Source: Spirulina sp. CS-785/01 (lineage in GTDB: Bacteria > Cyanobacteriota > Cyanobacteriia > Cyanobacteriales > Spirulinaceae). Taken from it: DNA of 39,721 nt. The notes under the pieces are model-generated. The model made no database searches. It was not told the origin of the DNA and worked only from the letters and a program-made list of their open reading frames with translations. Location of the stretch: contig NZ_JAQMSD010000311.1 of the NCBI RefSeq assembly GCF_028330525.1, positions 1-39,721 on the forward strand, given 5' to 3'. The position numbers were made by a program, and so were the translations under genes. The stretch's first letter is position 1; each line of letters starts with the position of its first letter. Of the stretch, positions 16,399 through 25,353 are shown piece after piece.

Positions 16399-16429
16399 TC
16401 TAGAGGATGGTCTAACGTCCTCCTCTAGA
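16399..16429 (-). terminator. Terminator after the response regulator gene
   Basis: On the minus strand TCTAGAGGA (16429-16421) pairs with TCCTCTAGA (16407-16399), a 9-bp stem followed by GGCTTTTC. It lies 31-61 bases beyond the stop at 16460 and just ahead of the next gene's start. Confidence 0.6.
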
Positions 16430-16459
16430 CCCATAAGGGGGAACTCAGAGCGTTTTCCC

Positions 16460-17401
16460 CTAAGCCATACAATTCACCACAGCAACCGCTAAAACTGCTT
16501 GTTGTGCAGCGAGGTGCATGAGTTTAATTTCTTCTTCACTGGGTTTTTGGGAACTCATCCACTGGAGAGACAAGGTGGCCAAGGGTGTGCCTCGATAGGC
16601 CAAGGGGAAGATCAGGTGCATTTGTAACCCTGCTCCCTCATAGTCTGTCCCTTCTGGGGGAGGATTTGAGGAAGATTTCACCCAAACTTTCACATTTTCT
16701 TCGGAGATGGAGGTTTGGACTAGGGGATCATTGTCCAGACTGACAGGAGAAATTCCTTCTTTGCCATAACTCCCCTGACTCCCCAGTTGTCCATCTTTAA
16801 CTTGTTGGACGACACAACCATCTGCCGAAAAACTTTCCCCAAATGCAGTTGCTAGGGGGTTGAGACAGTCATCTAGGGTACTGGAATCTTGAGCGACTTG
16901 CGCGATCGCAGCTAATAATTTAGCCTGTTCATTGGCGCGAATTAACTCCTCTGTGCGCTGTTTGAGCAGATCATAGGTTTCTGCCGCATGATCCACCACA
17001 TCCTTTAACTCATTGGGGTCCCAAGGCTTGGTAATGTACTTATAGACCTGTCCAGAGTTAATCGCATCCACCAAATCTTCCACATCGGTGAATCCGGTGA
17101 GAATAATGCGAACCGTATCGGGAAAATTGCTGACGGTTTTACTCAAAAATTCCGTCCCCTTCATTTCTGGCATCCGTTGGTCAGAAATAATTACGGCCAC
17201 TTCTCCTTCTTGAGACAGGACATCTAAAGCACTCATACCGCTATCTGCCTTAAATACCTTGAAGTCTCTGCGAAAGGTACGATACAGGAGATCCAAGTTA
17301 TCGGGTTCATCGTCAACCACTAGCATTTTCGGTTTTTTTCGGCGTTCCATGCTCTTTATTTGGCGTGTTATGTCATTCAGATCGGATACAGAATTATTCA
17401 T
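16460..17401 (-). CDS. Response regulator with REC and GAF-like domains
   Basis: The 313-residue protein has a receiver domain (about 25-140) with acidic pocket D30-D31, phosphoacceptor D74 (in IISDQRMP), T102 and K125, all present. A helical linker (about 140-165) joins it to a GAF-like domain (about 165-310) containing DGCVVQQVKDG and HLIFPLAYRGTPLATLSLQW. There is no DNA-binding or output enzyme domain, so it probably acts through protein contacts. The DQRMPEMKG motif is typical of RpfG/HoxA-like receivers. No partner kinase is adjacent. A second start at M18 is possible. A 182-base gap separates it from the glycosyltransferase upstream. Confidence 0.92.
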   Translation of the reverse strand: MNNSVSDLNDITRQIKSMERRKKPKMLVVDDEPDNLDLLYRTFRRDFKVFKADSGMSALDVLSQEGEVAVIISDQRMPEMKGTEFLSKTVSNFPDTVRIILTGFTDVEDLVDAINSGQVYKYITKPWDPNELKDVVDHAAETYDLLKQRTEELIRANEQAKLLAAIAQVAQDSSTLDDCLNPLATAFGESFSADGCVVQQVKDGQLGSQGSYGKEGISPVSLDNDPLVQTSISEENVKVWVKSSSNPPPEGTDYEGAGLQMHLIFPLAYRGTPLATLSLQWMSSQKPSEEEIKLMHLAAQQAVLAVAVVNCMA

Positions 17402-17583
17402 AGTGATACGTCAACCATCAGTGAAGGTTCAGACAGCAAACCAATTGGCAACTTTAGTCTCCCTGATTATATTAAGCCAAGGAGTATGACTCCCAATTTT
17501 TGATCGTCTTTTTGCCTACCTTAGCAGGGATCAGGATATACTCCGCGCTTTCACTTCTTTATTTTAAACCTAAGTCACACGGC

Positions 17584-19326
17584 TTATTCTTCGATGGTAC
17601 AGCGATATAACTGGTAGGGGAAACCAATTCGATGATGTTCGCTGAGGTCTATGTTACAGGTATTACGGTTTTTTAAGGGGATGGTGGGGGGATAGGATTT
17701 TAGGATATAACCGGGGGCAATAGCCCATAAACTACGCGGGGCAATGTTAAACTGGCTCAGACTATTCCACACATTCTCGTAGCCATCATTGGTTCTCAGT
17801 AGGGTAAACTGGGCGGGTTGTTGTTGAATCTCTGCGAAGGCCAGCGCGTAACTTAACCCCACAGCAATTTCTAGGGTATTTTGATAGGCCATCACCACCA
17901 CGACAGGGGGGGGAGTGGCTTGAAATTGTTGTGCCACTTTGGTGGGATAATAAGGTTTCTGGAATGCCAAGTTAAAGACTACACATAAGCTACTCAATAC
18001 CCCCACTCCATACAACCAGAAGGGAGAGTTGAGGGGGAGTCGCTGTTGCAGAGATTGGACAATTGGCGAGGGTTCAATGCTTCTTTGGTGCTGATGAGAA
18101 TTTAAGGGAACATTAGAGCATTTTTTAGGTGTTAATGGGATACTGAATAAAATCCCTAATAGGGCGCAAATCCCCGGATAATAGATAAAGTGATAGCGCG
18201 GGGCGACGGTAATATCTTTGTTAAGAATATAGACGACGGCTAGAAATTCTAACAGGACTAAGAGGGTAAAATAGAATAGGGTTTTTATGCCTAAATTGTC
18301 TTTTTTTGTTGGCATCTTGAAAAGTTGCTTAAAACTCCTCCGACATCGGCTCACTAACCAGAAAATAAAGCCCAAGGTGAGCAAAATTAATGGTACTTGT
18401 ACCCAGAAAGGTTGGCTTTCGACTGGGGGAGTAATCACCATGGTTGTCCACCCAGCAATGGTCTGGAGAGGGGGGTTAATGAAGCTAGGAGAGGGCAACC
18501 AGTCGGTTTTATTACTGGTGAAATGTGTCCAAAATGAGTTAATCCACGGAATGAATAAAAGGAAGGGGAGAGTAAAGAGAATTAAGCCAAGGATTAAGTT
18601 AACAAGAAATTGCCAGTGAATGAGTTGATTTTTGAGTGTTTTTTGTGTTATAATGACAATGGTTAGGGTTAATACTTGTGCGCTAATTGCCAGTAAGCAA
18701 AAATAGTGAGTATAGAGACTTAAAACACTCAATAGTCCCCAAACTCCCCAAAGCCATAAATTATGAGATAAATTAAGATTATTCCCTCTTAAATTCTGTT
18801 CTATTTTTACCAAGCAACAGAGAGAGAGAGTAATAAGAAGAATGGGGAGGGTGTAATGTCTTGCTTCTTGGGAGAGATACACCGCAAAGGGAGACACGGC
18901 CATGACTGCGGCCCCCAATAACCCTGCTTTACGGGAGTATGCGATACGATTGAGGAGGTATAGTGCTGCGATCGCGCCTACCCCTACCATAGCCGGAAAC
19001 GCCCGCAATTGCCAAGCCAGAGACAGATCAACCCCCTGCAACATCACCAACCACCGATGCAGCAGACAGAAAAACAGAGGAGGATGCGTCGATTGAGTCG
19101 CCAAAAAATGGCTAATTTCCCCACAACTGCTATTCGGGTTAAGGGTAAAAATCTCCGGCACGTCCTGCACAGGGATCACTTGTTCTAATGGAACAGCATC
19201 AAACCCTTGTCCTAAACTAAATAAAGCCGTAATCACTTCATCAATCCAAAGGGGTTTACGTTCCAGTTGCAGGAAACGTAAAATTGTCCCTAAAAATAAA
19301 ATACCACACAGAAGAAAATAATGCAC
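17584..19326 (-). CDS. GT39-type membrane glycosyltransferase (PMT/ArnT-like)
   Basis: A 580-residue polytopic membrane protein with about ten hydrophobic segments. The first periplasmic loop has WIDEV (27-31), with the Asp-Glu pair essential in PMT/ArnT enzymes, and later THPPLFF. The family moves a sugar from a polyprenyl phosphate to protein or lipid on the outer face of the cytoplasmic membrane. Donor and acceptor are unknown. A Cys-rich C-terminal soluble domain (about 460-580) includes TCNIDLSEHH and YRCTIEE. The start is a GTG at 19326 preceded by AAGGA. Neighbours are not clearly related. Confidence 0.88.
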   Translation of the reverse strand: MHYFLLCGILFLGTILRFLQLERKPLWIDEVITALFSLGQGFDAVPLEQVIPVQDVPEIFTLNPNSSCGEISHFLATQSTHPPLFFCLLHRWLVMLQGVDLSLAWQLRAFPAMVGVGAIAALYLLNRIAYSRKAGLLGAAVMAVSPFAVYLSQEARHYTLPILLITLSLCCLVKIEQNLRGNNLNLSHNLWLWGVWGLLSVLSLYTHYFCLLAISAQVLTLTIVIITQKTLKNQLIHWQFLVNLILGLILFTLPFLLFIPWINSFWTHFTSNKTDWLPSPSFINPPLQTIAGWTTMVITPPVESQPFWVQVPLILLTLGFIFWLVSRCRRSFKQLFKMPTKKDNLGIKTLFYFTLLVLLEFLAVVYILNKDITVAPRYHFIYYPGICALLGILFSIPLTPKKCSNVPLNSHQHQRSIEPSPIVQSLQQRLPLNSPFWLYGVGVLSSLCVVFNLAFQKPYYPTKVAQQFQATPPPVVVVMAYQNTLEIAVGLSYALAFAEIQQQPAQFTLLRTNDGYENVWNSLSQFNIAPRSLWAIAPGYILKSYPPTIPLKNRNTCNIDLSEHHRIGFPYQLYRCTIEE

Positions 19327-19425
19327 GAATCCTTACTTAATAAAACTGTCAACTCAAGTTTTTTATCCTCTCTAACCTAATATAAAAGAGAATCCAATTT
19401 TTAGTACACACTCCCTAATTCACCG

Positions 19426-19587
19426 ATGCAAATTACTTTTGATCTACCGGATGAAGTCGTTGCTCAATTACATCCCATTGAAGATAAACTCCCCCAAGTG
19501 TTGGAGTTAGGGTTACGCGATTTAGAATATATTGTCAGAATCGCTAAAACTAGAGCATTAGTAAAGCTGAAGGAAACGAGAAATTAA
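19426..19587 (+). CDS. Short antitoxin-like protein, possibly truncated (53 aa)
   Basis: A 53-residue frame starting MQITFDLPDEVVAQLHP and ending VKLKETRN. The start resembles a family of about 80-90-residue cyanobacterial proteins that often precede PIN-type toxins, so this may be a shortened copy. It is opposite in strand to the PIN gene 20 bases away and convergent with it. The level of function is unknown; it may be a relic. Confidence 0.55.
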   Translation: MQITFDLPDEVVAQLHPIEDKLPQVLELGLRDLEYIVRIAKTRALVKLKETRN

Positions 19588-19607
19588 TTAACTAAAATAT
19601 AAAAAAA

Positions 19608-20057
19608 CTAAATTTCTTGCCATTTTTTTGCATTACATAATTCAGATAAATGTTTAGGATTACTGGTAGCAACTATCACATTATTTTTGATATTCTCCAG
19701 TATAATAGCTTGAGCTGCTAAAATGACATCTCCATCTAACCCTTTATTATCAGCAGTCGGTTTACCTCGCTTTCTAGCTTCTGACCATAATTCTGCGGCT
19801 TTTAGCATTATTTCTGTTGTCAGAGGAAGATAAATAATTGCTGCTTTTAGTTGATCTAATTTTCTCAGTCCATTAATTTTATTAGCACGCAATAATTCTC
19901 GTCTAATTTCATAATCGACAATTTCTGGTAAGATCACATCAAATCCTCTCTGAAATAAGCGATTAAACCATTCTTGGCACTCGACTGCAAGAGGATTAGT
20001 TTTAGGATTAGTAATTAGACCTACAGGAGTAGAATCTAATAAAATTATTTGACTCAT
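19608..20057 (-). CDS. PIN-domain toxin (VapC-like)
   Basis: The 149-residue protein has PIN-domain acid positions: D8 (LLDSTP), E45 (PEIVDYEIRREL), and D108/D110 (GLDGDVILAAQA), with N133 in ATSNPKHL. These acids bind metal in an RNA-cleaving site. It is read 9 bases after the preceding small gene (20067-20366) on the same strand, as in VapBC pairs. AT content is higher than its neighbours, which suits a mobile toxin-antitoxin module. RNA target is unknown. Confidence 0.88.
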   Translation of the reverse strand: MSQIILLDSTPVGLITNPKTNPLAVECQEWFNRLFQRGFDVILPEIVDYEIRRELLRANKINGLRKLDQLKAAIIYLPLTTEIMLKAAELWSEARKRGKPTADNKGLDGDVILAAQAIILENIKNNVIVATSNPKHLSELCNAKKWQEI

Positions 20058-20066
20058 TATAAAAAA

Positions 20067-20366
20067 TTAGATAGACACATCTTCTCTTGTTTCAATAATA
20101 TTTAATGTTTCTTGTTGTTCTTCTGGACTATCCATATCTTGCCATAAACTTAATAATTCCCTGATTTTATTCTGTCTATTCTGTCGTTGTGTAGCACCTG
20201 TATTTTCAAGCTGCTGAATTGCGTCCTCCCAACTTTGTTTTGGACTCTCAACGTTAATTTTTTTATGCTGTTGAAAGCTGCGAATAGTCTGTAACAATTC
20301 TCCCAGATATTCTTCTGGAATTTGCTCAATGGCTGCTAAGACTTTACGACGTTGTTGTGTCGTCAT
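20067..20366 (-). CDS. Probable antitoxin partner of the PIN-domain toxin
   Basis: A 99-residue, mainly helical protein starting MTTQQRRKVLAAIEQIPEEYL, rich in Gln and Glu. It lies 9 bases upstream of the PIN gene in the usual antitoxin-toxin order. The N-terminal helix resembles cyanobacterial antitoxin-like proteins found next to PIN genes. No AbrB, RHH or Phd/YefM fold is evident, so DNA binding is not established. Call based mostly on position. Confidence 0.65.
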   Translation of the reverse strand: MTTQQRRKVLAAIEQIPEEYLGELLQTIRSFQQHKKINVESPKQSWEDAIQQLENTGATQRQNRQNKIRELLSLWQDMDSPEEQQETLNIIETREDVSI

Positions 20367-20421
20367 ATTTTGTCACCCAAAAATAATGTTTTCTAAGACT
20401 ATACTAAACTGTAAAATAACT

Positions 20422-20652
20422 TTATGGATCAATAACTCGTCTAACTTGAGCCAAGGCTTCTTCCCCTAGTATTGGCTGTACAGAACCCTCCCGAACTTCA
20501 TCTCTCCGCTTTTTTGCTTCAGTCACCCAAACCGACTGAATTGCTGAATCAGTATCAAACTCTAGGCTTTCTACCAATTTGTCTGCAAGGAGTGCCCTTG
20601 ATGCACTAGGTAGGGATAAAATTTCCTCTGTCAATTGCTCAATTGATCGCAT
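20422..20652 (-). CDS. Addiction module antitoxin-like protein (TIGR02574 type), orphan
   Basis: A 76-residue protein with the family pattern: EILSLPSASRALLADKLVESL (residues 10-30) and a C-terminal AKKRRDEVREGSVQPILGEE. It matches the putative addiction-module component family that normally precedes a RelE/ParE toxin gene. No RelE-like gene follows on this strand; the next gene is the antitoxin of a different system 55 bases away. It may be an orphan left after toxin loss. Confidence 0.82.
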   Translation of the reverse strand: MRSIEQLTEEILSLPSASRALLADKLVESLEFDTDSAIQSVWVTEAKKRRDEVREGSVQPILGEEALAQVRRVIDP

Positions 20653-20766
20653 AGTTCTTTGCAGAATGAATTAGGCTTATATGACTATAGTTAATTGTAT
20701 CTCATCCTGATTACCTGTTCTTTCCCCATTGGGACTAAAATAAGACAAGCGTACTCAACCAGCGAC

Positions 20767-23088
20767 ATGGTACAAACCCCCCCCACCCAAAGCGAACAGC
20801 AACAAGCAACCCTACAAACCCTCTACAATAGCTTACGCAGGGGACAAAAACCCCTGGCGGACTGGGGGGGTGGAGAATTGGCGGTTTCTGCTGTTCCGGG
20901 GGCCGGGAAGTCCCATAGTATGGCGGTTGCAGCAGCTATTACCATTACCCGTCACCATCTCCACCCCCGCAAACAGTTGGTTGTTGTCACCTTTACTCGG
21001 TCTGCGGCTAATAGTATTAAACAGAAAATTCGGGAGAATTTAAAACAATTACAACTCCCCCAAGGGAGTTTTGTGGTTCATACCTTACATGGGTTAGCGT
21101 TACATATTGCCTCCCGACACCCAGAAGCATCGGGACTGGACTTAGAAACCTCTACGGTGGTGACTCCCAACCAAGGCCATCGGGTGATAAAAGCAGCAGT
21201 GGAACAATGGATAGGGAAGAATTTTCACCGTTATCAAAGACTGTTAGAGGGGAAACAGTTTGATGGGGAAGAAACAGAACGGTTGCGTCGTCAGTCGGTG
21301 TTACGAACGGAAATTTTGCCGGGTTTGGCCAATACTGCGATACATGAAGCGAAAAGTTCCGGGTTTTCTCCCGATGACCTCTGGAGAGTCAGTCAGGAGG
21401 CTAATGATTATTATGATACTTTAGCCATTGCTGCGGGGATTTATGAGGAATATGAACGAATTATGCGATCGCGCAATTTCATCGACTACGATGATATGAT
21501 TCTGGCCGGGTTACGAGTCCTCGACAGTCCCCCCATTCGAGACTTATGGCAAAAGCAAGTCTTTGCCGTCTTTGAAGATGAAGCGCAAGACTCCAGTCCC
21601 CTACAAACCCAACTCTTAGCCATTCTCGCCAATCATAACCTAATTCGCGTCGGCGACCCCAATCAGGCCATTAACTCCACCTTTACCCCAGCAGACCCCC
21701 TCTACTTTAATCATTTTTGCGATCGCTGCGCCCAAAAAAATAATCTGGCCACCATGAACCAGTCGGGCCGCAGCAGTAAAATTATTCTTGATGCGGCTAA
21801 TTTTGTGCTGCATTGGGTGAATGGGACGTGGGAATATAGGGAACAGGGAACAGAGAACAGGGAACAGAAAGAGAATAACATTACCCTCCCCTTTCGTCCG
21901 CAAAATATCCATCCCGTCTCCGCAAAGGACCCCCAACCCGACGCAAACCCCCAACCCACCGGACAAGGACTAGAGATACACACCCCCGAAGACATCTACC
22001 AAACCGTCACCCAAATAAAACAGCGAGTCATCCAACTCCTCACCACAAACCCCCACCATAATGCCGCCATTTTAGTCCGAGAAAACCGTCAAGGACACTT
22101 TATCGCAGAACAACTGCAAGACCTGAAAAAAGAACACGACATCACCCCCTACGAAGTGGGAGAAGTGGAGAGACATTCCCAAATACCCGCAGAAATTCTC
22201 AAAATGCTGCAATTTCTCGACCGGCCCCACTCCCCCGACAACCTCAAAGGGGCCCTCGAAGTCCTCGAAAAGCGTCAACGCATCGCAACCCAAGACTTAA
22301 ACGCATTGGCCACCAACCCCGAACAGTTCCTTTATCCCTCCCCCCTCGACCCCCCACAAAACAAACAAGTCCAAGAAGCAAGACGCTACTGTACCAGTTT
22401 ACTGAAAGCTCGCATCGAGTTACCCTCCTATCAACTCATCTCCTTTCTAGGAATGTCCCTGAAATATACGGGGTCCGAGTTGGCCACCGTCCAGAAACTT
22501 GCAGAACGAGTCATTAAACAAATTTTAGGCAGTAAGTCCCTAAAAGCAATGATAGAGGTCTTACAAGAAATCGTCGTCTCAGAACGCTTTGAGGCAGTCC
22601 AGGAGGAGTCAGACGACCTCTACACCCGTCCCAACCAACTGACCATTATTACCATGCACAAAGCCAAGGGACTAGACTGGGATTATGTCTTTTTACCCTT
22701 TCTCCACCGTGATGTTATTCCGGGGGAACAGTGGATACCTACAGCGAGTCAATTCTTAGGGGATTTTACCTTAAATGAAATTGCTAGGGCGCAAATTCGT
22801 ACAGCAGTCCATAACCAGCATTTAGCAGCATTGGGAGACTATGATCAAATGCAACCTTTTCCGCAACCGACAGACGCATGGAAACAAGCAGGACAGTTGA
22901 AACAAGCGGAGGAATATCGTTTACTATATGTGGCGATGACTCGCGCTAAACGCTTACTTTGGATGTCTGCTGCGGAAAAGGGGCCTTTTCGGTGGAGTGT
23001 GTTTAGTGGTCAGTCTGCCAATAAGTTACAGTATAAACGCCCTTGTCCGGTGATTCCGGTCTTGCAACAACACTTTTCACAGGTTTAG
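20767..23088 (+). CDS. UvrD/Rep-family superfamily 1 helicase
   Basis: A 773-residue helicase with the SF1A motifs in order: motif I AVPGAGKS (about 42-49), motif II FEDEAQDSS (about 268-276), motif V TMHKAKGLDWDYVFLP (about 623-638) and motif VI LLYVAMTRAKR (about 720-730). It should be an ATP-driven 3'-5' DNA translocase or helicase for repair. A heptanucleotide repeat (21838-21872) adds a Glu/Gln/Asn-rich stretch WEYREQGTENREQ near residue 357, with the frame kept. The frame can be opened to a TTG at 20695, but ATG 20767 (MVQTPPTQSEQQ) starts the expected N-terminus. It ends two bases before the start of the nucleotidyltransferase gene. Confidence 0.93.
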   Translation: MVQTPPTQSEQQQATLQTLYNSLRRGQKPLADWGGGELAVSAVPGAGKSHSMAVAAAITITRHHLHPRKQLVVVTFTRSAANSIKQKIRENLKQLQLPQGSFVVHTLHGLALHIASRHPEASGLDLETSTVVTPNQGHRVIKAAVEQWIGKNFHRYQRLLEGKQFDGEETERLRRQSVLRTEILPGLANTAIHEAKSSGFSPDDLWRVSQEANDYYDTLAIAAGIYEEYERIMRSRNFIDYDDMILAGLRVLDSPPIRDLWQKQVFAVFEDEAQDSSPLQTQLLAILANHNLIRVGDPNQAINSTFTPADPLYFNHFCDRCAQKNNLATMNQSGRSSKIILDAANFVLHWVNGTWEYREQGTENREQKENNITLPFRPQNIHPVSAKDPQPDANPQPTGQGLEIHTPEDIYQTVTQIKQRVIQLLTTNPHHNAAILVRENRQGHFIAEQLQDLKKEHDITPYEVGEVERHSQIPAEILKMLQFLDRPHSPDNLKGALEVLEKRQRIATQDLNALATNPEQFLYPSPLDPPQNKQVQEARRYCTSLLKARIELPSYQLISFLGMSLKYTGSELATVQKLAERVIKQILGSKSLKAMIEVLQEIVVSERFEAVQEESDDLYTRPNQLTIITMHKAKGLDWDYVFLPFLHRDVIPGEQWIPTASQFLGDFTLNEIARAQIRTAVHNQHLAALGDYDQMQPFPQPTDAWKQAGQLKQAEEYRLLYVAMTRAKRLLWMSAAEKGPFRWSVFSGQSANKLQYKRPCPVIPVLQQHFSQV
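21838..21872. repeat. Heptanucleotide repeat AGGGAAC inside the helicase gene
   Basis: Five units in register: AGGGAAC, AGGGAAC, AGAGAAC, AGGGAAC, AGAAAGA. The same STRR type appears between genes elsewhere in the window; here it lies inside a coding region and is read as REQGTENREQKE. A 7-bp unit changes the frame unless three units are added together. Confidence 0.9.
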
Positions 23089-23090
23089 GT

Positions 23091-24164
23091 ATGAAAGCAT
23101 TAATTCTCTCTGGGGGAAAAGGAACACGCTTGCGGCCTCTCACTTATACGGGGGCTAAACAACTTGTTCCGGTTGCCAATAAGCCCATTTTATGGTACGG
23201 GATTGAGGCGATCGCTGCAACGGGAATTACTGAAGTTGGGATTATTATTTCCCCAGAGACGGGGGAGGAAGTGAAAGCAAAAACCGGGGATGGGAGTCGG
23301 TTTGGGGTGCAGATTACTTATATTTTACAGGAGACTCCGGCAGGATTAGCCCATGCGGTGAAAATTGCTCAACCCTTTTTAGGGGATGCTCCCTTTATTC
23401 TCTATTTGGGGGATAATCTCATTAAGGATGAGTTGGGGACATTTCTCACGGAGTTTAAGGAGAAGCAACTGGATGCTTTAATTTTACTCCGGTCTGTGAA
23501 AAATCCGTCTTCTTTTGGGGTTGCAGAAGTAGAAGACGGGGGCCGTATTCGTCGTTTGGTGGAGAAACCTAAAGACCCTCCCTCTAATTTAGCATTGGTG
23601 GGGGTGTATTTTTTCTCGGCGGATATTCATCGCGCGATCGCGCAAATACAACCCTCGGCCCGAGGAGAGTTAGAAATTACCGACGCAATACAAACCCTAA
23701 TCGATCTCCAGTACCAAGTAAATGCCCAACAACTAACCGGATGGTGGTTAGATACCGGGAAAAAAGATGATTTATTAGAAGCAAATCGAATTATTCTCGA
23801 TGAATATTTAGAATCTAATATCCAAGGAACATTAGATCATGACTCCCAAGTTATTGGCCGAGTTTCCATCGGCAAAAACACCCAACTGATCAATTGTACC
23901 GTCCGAGGTCCCGCAGCAATTGGCGATAATTGTTATTTAGAAAACTGCTTTATTGGTCCCTATAGCAGCATTGCCAACGACGTTAAATTAATTGACACAG
24001 ATATTGATCACAGTGTCCTTTTATCCGGTGCTAAAGTAATGAACATTCACCAACGTATTGTTGATAGTTTAATCGGACAACGAGTGTCTTTAACCTCTGC
24101 ACCAAGACGGCCAAGAGCCTTACGATTCCTAGTTGGAGATGATTCCATGATTGAAATACATTAA
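23091..24164 (+). CDS. Glucose-1-phosphate thymidylyltransferase, long form
   Basis: A 357-residue sugar nucleotidyltransferase of the long-form RmlA-like type. The N-terminus has the signature GGKGTRLRPLT (8-18) and K25-area PVANKP; EKPKDPPSNLALVGVYFF lies at about 161-178. The C-terminal 110 residues are a left-handed beta-helix of hexapeptide repeats (VIGRVSIGKNTQLINCTV and onward). It makes dTDP-glucose or a similar activated sugar for deoxysugar synthesis. It starts two bases after the helicase stop and is followed 18 bases later by a GT2 glycosyltransferase, which fits a polysaccharide role. The ATG at 23091 is chosen over an upstream GTG in frame because it gives the expected start MKALILSGGKG. 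Confidence 0.93.
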   Translation: MKALILSGGKGTRLRPLTYTGAKQLVPVANKPILWYGIEAIAATGITEVGIIISPETGEEVKAKTGDGSRFGVQITYILQETPAGLAHAVKIAQPFLGDAPFILYLGDNLIKDELGTFLTEFKEKQLDALILLRSVKNPSSFGVAEVEDGGRIRRLVEKPKDPPSNLALVGVYFFSADIHRAIAQIQPSARGELEITDAIQTLIDLQYQVNAQQLTGWWLDTGKKDDLLEANRIILDEYLESNIQGTLDHDSQVIGRVSIGKNTQLINCTVRGPAAIGDNCYLENCFIGPYSSIANDVKLIDTDIDHSVLLSGAKVMNIHQRIVDSLIGQRVSLTSAPRRPRALRFLVGDDSMIEIH

Positions 24165-24182
24165 AACTCAACAAGAATTAAT

Positions 24183-25034
24183 GTGCTTTACCTTTTAACT
24201 GTTAATTATAACTGTGCAGAATTAATTGAGCGTTGTTTAAACTCCTTATCAGTTTATCCCACCCTCAATTATCAAATTATTATTGTTAATAATTCCCCAG
24301 AAGACTCCTTAATTCAACACTTAAAACATCCTAACCTAACAATTCTCAATGCTGAAACCAATCTGGGTTTTGGTCAAGGGTGTAATTTAGGGATAAACTG
24401 GATATATCAACAAGACACTCAGGCCATCATTTGGTTAATTAACCCCGACACCTTTTTTCTCCCCCAAACCCTAGAAAAATTAGACCATCTACTCCCTAAA
24501 CTCTCTCATATTTCTATCCTCGGAACACACATTAAAACCGACACCGATAAAAATTGGTTTGGAGGGGGCCAATTTATCCCCAGTCGGGGAGCAATTGTCG
24601 AGAGAAACTTATGTGAAAATGCTCCTCAACAAGACTATATTCCCTGTGACTGGGTAAGTGGTTGTAGTGTACTCCTTAACTTAGCACAATTCCCCAACTG
24701 TCCTTATTTTGATCCTGCGTACTTTCTCTATTACGAAGACTTTGATTTTTGCTACCGTTACGCAAAACAAGGCCACACCATTGCTATTACTCCCCAAATT
24801 TCCCTCATTCACACCCCTTCCTCCACCACCAACCGCAACCCCACCCAAAAACTCAAACACAGCACCTACAGTTATTTACTCACCCTGCGTCGATATGCAC
24901 CGTTTTGGGTGTTTTTACTGCGTTTTTTACGAGTTTTGGTTTATGGACTCGTGTTATTATGGATTAAACCTAAGATAGGTTTAGGTAAATTACAAGGTAT
25001 TCAATTATATTGGTTTAGTTACAACTCTGTTTAG
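24183..25034 (+). CDS. GT2 family glycosyltransferase
   Basis: A 283-residue GT-A enzyme: LTVNYNCAELIERCLNSL at the start, INPDTFF (about 86-92, the metal-binding DXD-like position), a WVSGCSVLL region and YYEDFDFCYRYAKQG (about 182-196). This is the layout of rhamnosyl- and related transferases of cell-surface polysaccharide synthesis. A hydrophobic C-terminal helix (about 240-262) suggests membrane association. It follows the nucleotidyltransferase gene by 18 bases and uses GTG at 24183; an ATG two bases earlier is out of frame. Confidence 0.9.
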   Translation: MLYLLTVNYNCAELIERCLNSLSVYPTLNYQIIIVNNSPEDSLIQHLKHPNLTILNAETNLGFGQGCNLGINWIYQQDTQAIIWLINPDTFFLPQTLEKLDHLLPKLSHISILGTHIKTDTDKNWFGGGQFIPSRGAIVERNLCENAPQQDYIPCDWVSGCSVLLNLAQFPNCPYFDPAYFLYYEDFDFCYRYAKQGHTIAITPQISLIHTPSSTTNRNPTQKLKHSTYSYLLTLRRYAPFWVFLLRFLRVLVYGLVLLWIKPKIGLGKLQGIQLYWFSYNSV

Positions 25035-25161
25035 TTAAACCTTAAAAAATAGGAGAAACTTTCAATAGTAAAACTCATGTTGCTCGAGCTATTACTTTTT
25101 AATAAAATACAAATCCTAAAACCATTAAATTAAAACATCCATCAATTGAATAAATTTAGTT

Positions 25162-25353
25162 TTGTCTAAAAAGAAGTTTCGTAAATCTGTTGCAAGTATC
25201 AGACGACAAATTCAAATTCATTATCAAAAAATTACTGATGAACAAAATAAGGAAAATCCCGACCAAAATTTGATTAATTATTGGTTACGCGAAATAAAAG
25301 GACTAGAAAAAAGTTGAGCTAGAGCAGAAAAACGTTTAAATCGAGGAAAATGA
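25162..25353 (+). pseudogene. Small coiled-coil gene interrupted by an in-frame TGA
   Basis: From TTG at 25162 the frame reads SKKKFRKSVASIRRQIQIH and on to EIKGLEKS, then TGA at 25315-25317, then ARAEKRLNRGK and a TGA at 25351-25353. The second part reads naturally as the end of the same charged helix, giving a 63-residue product with one stop. The family resembles small cyanobacterial proteins of unknown function. Its end overlaps the ATG of the next gene (ATGA), as in coupled pairs. Either a recent nonsense mutation, a sequencing error or a stop read-through. Confidence 0.55.

Noticed and set aside
16375-16434. Longer N-terminus of the 298-aa protein
   Set aside because: It runs through the terminator hairpin of the gene before it.
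20695-20766. Longer N-terminus of the helicase from TTG
   Set aside because: The added 24 residues do not look like helicase sequence, and the ATG at 20767 gives a normal start.
25035-25161. Fragment reading NSKTHVARAITF before the interrupted small gene
   Set aside because: Too short to assign; it may be a gene remnant but nothing supports it.
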